DNA of 31,759 bases, taken from IMG/VR virus record IMGVR_UViG_3300025892_004198, positions 1-31,759 of that record; one strand, written 5' to 3'. The translations under genes and the position numbers were made by a program. The notes below the pieces were generated by a model. That model was not told the DNA's origin and made no database searches. It was given only the letters and a program-made list of their open reading frames with translations. Each line of letters begins with the position of its first letter. The first letter of the stretch is position 1. This document shows positions 28,394 to 31,759 of this stretch, piece by piece. This DNA is from a virus.

Positions 28394-31300
28394 ATGAAGA
28401 TCCAATTCCAACATACTGCGTGTAGTATAGAAACTAAAAGCAGCTTTCTCACACTATACGGACGTACCGAATCTGGTTCTGTTGCCATACACACATCGCT
28501 TAAACCCCATTTAATATGTGCCAAAGACCCACGCTATATCTCCAATGAAGATGGTAAACTAGCCCTGCCAGAGCACCACACAATAAGAGTAGTAAAGGGA
28601 AACGACATCACTGCGTGGGGTGACCGGGTTTTTTATAAAATTTATTTCGAGAGGGTCATGGATTTTTATATAACACGAAAGGTGATTAGAAGTCACGGGG
28701 TTGCAATGTATAACGATCAGGTTAGGTTAGACTCGCAATGGTTTATTCAAAATGACATACGACCATGTAGTTTTTTCGAATGTGAAGTCAACCCTTGGAC
28801 CAGGCAAAAGCTAACATTTTGTGATTCAGAATATTGGTTAAAAAACATAAAACCTATACAAGGCTACATAGAACCTGTCATGCTAAGTTATGATATTGAG
28901 TGCCTTCTCCGTCCAGGGGAGTTTCCAGACCCCAAAATGGACCCTGTGATTACGATCGGGTGTTACACGAAGAAAGAGAGCAAGTGTTTCTGCCTGAATG
29001 ACACGCCTGGTTATGAATCGTTCCCATCAGAGAGTTTAATGATAAAGAACTTCTTGCGATATGTACAGAGCATGAGTCCAGATATACTGACTGGGTACAA
29101 TATTAATCGGTTTGACAACACGTATATTGAAACGAGATGCAAAATACTTGGGGTTGATTTCAAATGGTCAAGACTTCGGGGTCACAGATCTACTATTCGG
29201 CACATTACGACTCATTCCAACCAAAGAGGTACACAAGAACAATATAGGCTCGATATACCCGGAGTGGTAGTTATGGACGGGTACGAAGTCATGCGAGGAC
29301 AACATAATCTGTCCAAGTACAGTTTGGAGGCAGTGGCTCAAAAGTTTCTCGGTACCGGTAAAGACGACATGCCTTATCATCTGATCCCTGAAAAGTTCAA
29401 AACCCCCGAAGGACGAAAACAACTTGCGGACTACTGCGTGAAGGACTGCAAACTCGTGATGGATCTGCTCGACAAACTTAAAAAGGTAGTCAATCTAGTG
29501 CAGATGAGCCAAGTTACGGGATGCTTTGCGGTGGATATCTTGAATCGCGGTCAGGGGATCCGCACGATTACACTCATGCATTACTACTGCAAAGAGAAGC
29601 GCATTTTCATACCAAGGACAGACAAAACATCTACACACTTTGAAGGTGCAGTAGTTGTTGACCCCAAGAAAGGGATGTACAAGGATGTGGTTATCTGTGT
29701 AGACTTTGCTAGTCTATATCCTAGCATCATGCGAGCCTGTAATATGTGTTACTGCACCATCGCAACGCGGGAAGAAATCGAAACGAATGGATGGGTTGAG
29801 GGGGAAGACGTTATCACAATCCCAGACTATGCGTGGGTGGATGGAAGACTCAATGTTACTCATAACCCCAAAAATGTAAGTTTCGTCTTGCCAAAGATAC
29901 GGCAAGGTATTTTACCCTTAATGCTGGCAACCCTGCATGGAGAACGCAAAAGTGTAAAGAAAGAAATGAAGAAACAGTACGGCACAGACGCGTACGCTAT
30001 CCTGGACGGGAAGCAACTAGCTATTAAAGTTGTCATGAATAGTATCTATGGGTTCACGGGGGCTAGGAAGGGCTATCTCCCCGAACCACGCATTGCTTCA
30101 AGTGTGACAAAGTATGGACGCGGGCTCACGCTGCGTACAATGGACAGTGTGAACAACAATCCAGTGTGGAAAGGAAGCGAAGTCATATATGGAGACAGTG
30201 TGGCAGCAGATACGCCTATTATGATTCGCAAAAAAGGAGCGTTTGAGATTGTTCAGATATGCGATCTCACGACAAAGTATATGAACTACGGTAACAAAGA
30301 AGCATGTGAATTAGTGGACACCGAAGTCTGGAGCGAAAGGGGGTGGACAGCTATTCAGAGAGTCATTCGGCACAAGGTAAAGAAAAAAATGTACAGGGTG
30401 TGGACAGAGGATGCGATCGTAGATGTGACAGAAGACCATTCTATGTTAAAGAGTGACGGCACGCCAGTGAAGCCTACAGAGTGCACGAGAGACTTACTCC
30501 ACGCTGAATATCCCAGTGTACCTGAGTCTTATTCGCCGCTGAACTACTGGGAGGCATGGTGGTGGGGTGTTTCGCTTGGTCAGAGAAAATGCACATATGG
30601 TGTGGAATATGAGGAGTGGAAGATTCCTACATTTATTCTTCTTTCGCCCCATAGAGTGATCCATGGTTTTTTCGAAGGTCTGTGTTCTACCGGAAACAAT
30701 AAAGAACGTGCTAGGAGAATCATGAGGTCAAAGGAGAATGCCCTGCGATACCAGTTTCTGATTCATCGCTTGGGAATGAAATCAGCATTAAGTAAACATG
30801 CTAAAGGATATCGTGTTTCTTTTCGCACAAAGAAAGCACCCGAAAAGTTCGGTATGGAAGAACTACCATCTGGTGGCTGGGTCTATGATTTAACAACAGA
30901 AAATCATCATTTCGCGGTAGGACCTGGTAAATTAGTGGTGCACAACACGGATTCATGTTTCGTGCGACTGTCTCGTGAGTTCTGCAATGGTGATAATGAG
31001 CTAGAACTCATAGGGAACGCACACTCTCAGGGTGAAGTTATGGCTGCAGATATTACCAGGATGTTTCGCACACCCATATTGATGGAGTATGAGAAAGCGT
31101 ATGCGCCTCCGTTTGTCCTAAAGGGGAAAAAGAGGTACTTTGGGAAGAAACATGAGCCGGGTAAGAAAATGGAAATTGACATCAAAGGATTCGAATGTAT
31201 TCGCAGGGACTACTGCCAGATGGTGATCAAAACTCAGAGGAGAGTGATAGAACTGATTCTCGATTGGAAGATTGATGAAGCTATCTCTTTCGTCCAGAAT

Positions 31301-31759
31301 GTGATGAAGAAGTTGTATGCAGGAGAGGTTTCTATTGATGATCTCGTACTGTCAAAAAAATTGTCTCAAAAGCCTGAGGATTACAAAACAACATCGCCTC
31401 ATGTAGAATTAGCAAAGAGACTGAAAGGAAAATACCAAGCTGGTGAAAGGGTAGAGTACTGGATTAGGGCAGGGAGGGAGCCTCTAAACCAGAGAGCAAT
31501 TGAGAGGGAAGAGATAAGCAATTACCCACTGGATTTCGCATATTACGCAGAGAAACAGCTATGGCTTCCAATTCAGAGAATCATGGATATAGTTGTGGGA
31601 AAGAATGTATTCCGAAAGAGAGCTATCACGGCATCGGTGAACTCTGGCAGCATGGTAAAATACCTGTCAGTGGGCAACAGGAGGAAAAAAAGGAAACTAG
31701 TAGATACACCTTTATTTAAACAAATTACACCAGCAGACATACGAAGTTTTTTTGGATAA
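28394..31759 (+). CDS. polB: Family-B DNA polymerase with intein
   Basis: 1121 residues including a 250-residue intein, so about 871 after splicing. The 3'-5' exonuclease motifs are present: SYDIE (D167, E169), GYNINRFDNTY and YCVKDCK. Polymerase motif A is DFASLYPSI (D437), motif B KVVMNSIYGF (545-554), and motif C YGD-TDS is split by the intein after D601 and resumes at T852. KKRYFGKK follows. All catalytic residues are kept, so it should be the replicative enzyme with proofreading. The C-terminus is basic (RRKKRKL) then TPADIRSFFG; a PCNA-binding role for its last residues is possible but unproved. The class I motif is 28 nt upstream. Start and stop are both inside the window. Confidence 0.97.
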   Translation: MKIQFQHTACSIETKSSFLTLYGRTESGSVAIHTSLKPHLICAKDPRYISNEDGKLALPEHHTIRVVKGNDITAWGDRVFYKIYFERVMDFYITRKVIRSHGVAMYNDQVRLDSQWFIQNDIRPCSFFECEVNPWTRQKLTFCDSEYWLKNIKPIQGYIEPVMLSYDIECLLRPGEFPDPKMDPVITIGCYTKKESKCFCLNDTPGYESFPSESLMIKNFLRYVQSMSPDILTGYNINRFDNTYIETRCKILGVDFKWSRLRGHRSTIRHITTHSNQRGTQEQYRLDIPGVVVMDGYEVMRGQHNLSKYSLEAVAQKFLGTGKDDMPYHLIPEKFKTPEGRKQLADYCVKDCKLVMDLLDKLKKVVNLVQMSQVTGCFAVDILNRGQGIRTITLMHYYCKEKRIFIPRTDKTSTHFEGAVVVDPKKGMYKDVVICVDFASLYPSIMRACNMCYCTIATREEIETNGWVEGEDVITIPDYAWVDGRLNVTHNPKNVSFVLPKIRQGILPLMLATLHGERKSVKKEMKKQYGTDAYAILDGKQLAIKVVMNSIYGFTGARKGYLPEPRIASSVTKYGRGLTLRTMDSVNNNPVWKGSEVIYGDSVAADTPIMIRKKGAFEIVQICDLTTKYMNYGNKEACELVDTEVWSERGWTAIQRVIRHKVKKKMYRVWTEDAIVDVTEDHSMLKSDGTPVKPTECTRDLLHAEYPSVPESYSPLNYWEAWWWGVSLGQRKCTYGVEYEEWKIPTFILLSPHRVIHGFFEGLCSTGNNKERARRIMRSKENALRYQFLIHRLGMKSALSKHAKGYRVSFRTKKAPEKFGMEELPSGGWVYDLTTENHHFAVGPGKLVVHNTDSCFVRLSREFCNGDNELELIGNAHSQGEVMAADITRMFRTPILMEYEKAYAPPFVLKGKKRYFGKKHEPGKKMEIDIKGFECIRRDYCQMVIKTQRRVIELILDWKIDEAISFVQNVMKKLYAGEVSIDDLVLSKKLSQKPEDYKTTSPHVELAKRLKGKYQAGERVEYWIRAGREPLNQRAIEREEISNYPLDFAYYAEKQLWLPIQRIMDIVVGKNVFRKRAITASVNSGSMVKYLSVGNRRKKRKLVDTPLFKQITPADIRSFFG
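30197..30946 (+). other. Intein in polymerase motif C with decayed homing endonuclease
   Basis: Begins with Ser602 (YGD/SVAADTPI) and ends VVHN851 before T852, the known pol-c insertion site used in several giant-virus polymerases. Splicing blocks look intact: block A SVAADTPI, block B TEDH (T679, H682), block F GWVYDLTTENHHFAV, block G with the His-Asn pair. The middle region carries remnants of two LAGLIDADG helices: WWWGVSLGQRK (722-731) and HGFFEGLCSTGN (ending 768), where the catalytic acidic residues are replaced by Gln and Ser. Splicing is probably retained while homing is lost. Confidence 0.93.

Noticed and set aside
1-31759. tRNA genes, CRISPR arrays, transposons
   Set aside because: Nothing resembling tRNA arms, spaced direct repeats or a transposase was seen while reading; no tool could be run to confirm.

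Overview
The window looks like part of a large double-stranded DNA virus of eukaryotes (Nucleocytoviricota). The evidence is a family-B DNA polymerase carrying an intein, a PrimPol-type primase, a SNF2 helicase, thymidylate synthase and the ribonucleotide reductase large subunit. These sit among many short unknown proteins packed tail to tail on both strands with almost no spacing. An algal or other protist host is likely, but I cannot name the virus group. The early motif described below is not the mimivirus AAAATTGA box. I saw no rRNA, tRNA, CRISPR array, transposase or capsid gene.

Layout. 1-4989 (minus) is the start of a giant late protein, cut by the window edge, with a zinc-metalloprotease motif, an OTU domain and a Josephin domain in one chain. 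5034-5681 holds three overlapping small ORFs. 5593-10182 holds a polytopic membrane protein, the primase, two unknown proteins, an EGF-like cysteine-rich membrane protein and a RING finger. 10254-14080 holds an HtrA-like protease with PDZ, small proteins, a secreted disulfide isomerase and thymidylate synthase. 14114-16860 holds unknown small proteins and a bestrophin-like channel. 17071-20244 holds the ribonucleotide reductase, a tiny gene and a patatin-like lipase. 20271-23183 holds two overlapping small ORFs, a WD-repeat-like protein and a BT1-type transporter. 23210-28198 holds the SNF2 helicase, small acidic, basic and membrane proteins, a GT25 glycosyltransferase and a WD40 protein. 28394-31759 is the polymerase.

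Regulation can be read directly from the sequence. Class I: an exact ACGGTGTA octamer (usually AACGGTGTAT) occurs 14 times, and 13 copies lie 25-31 nt before an ATG. It marks the polymerase, primase, helicase, reductase, thymidylate synthase, HtrA protease, glycosyltransferase and several small genes, which suggests an early or replication regulon. It settles several start codons and reveals an unlisted 48-residue gene. Class II: a TATA-like box about 17-23 nt upstream, often with TAAATG at the start codon, precedes the giant protease, the channel, the lipase, the WD proteins and many unknown proteins. It resembles poxvirus late promoters.

How the genes may work together. Class I genes make nucleotides (reductase, thymidylate synthase, perhaps with folate supplied by the BT1-type transporter) and copy DNA. 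Class II genes look like virion, membrane and host-control functions, including a ubiquitin toolkit (RING ligase, OTU and Josephin domains). Four class II proteins end in the same tripeptide, Leu-Arg-Phe-COOH, encoded with different codons. This looks like an undescribed C-terminal sorting or recognition tag, and it fits a class II PDZ ligand.
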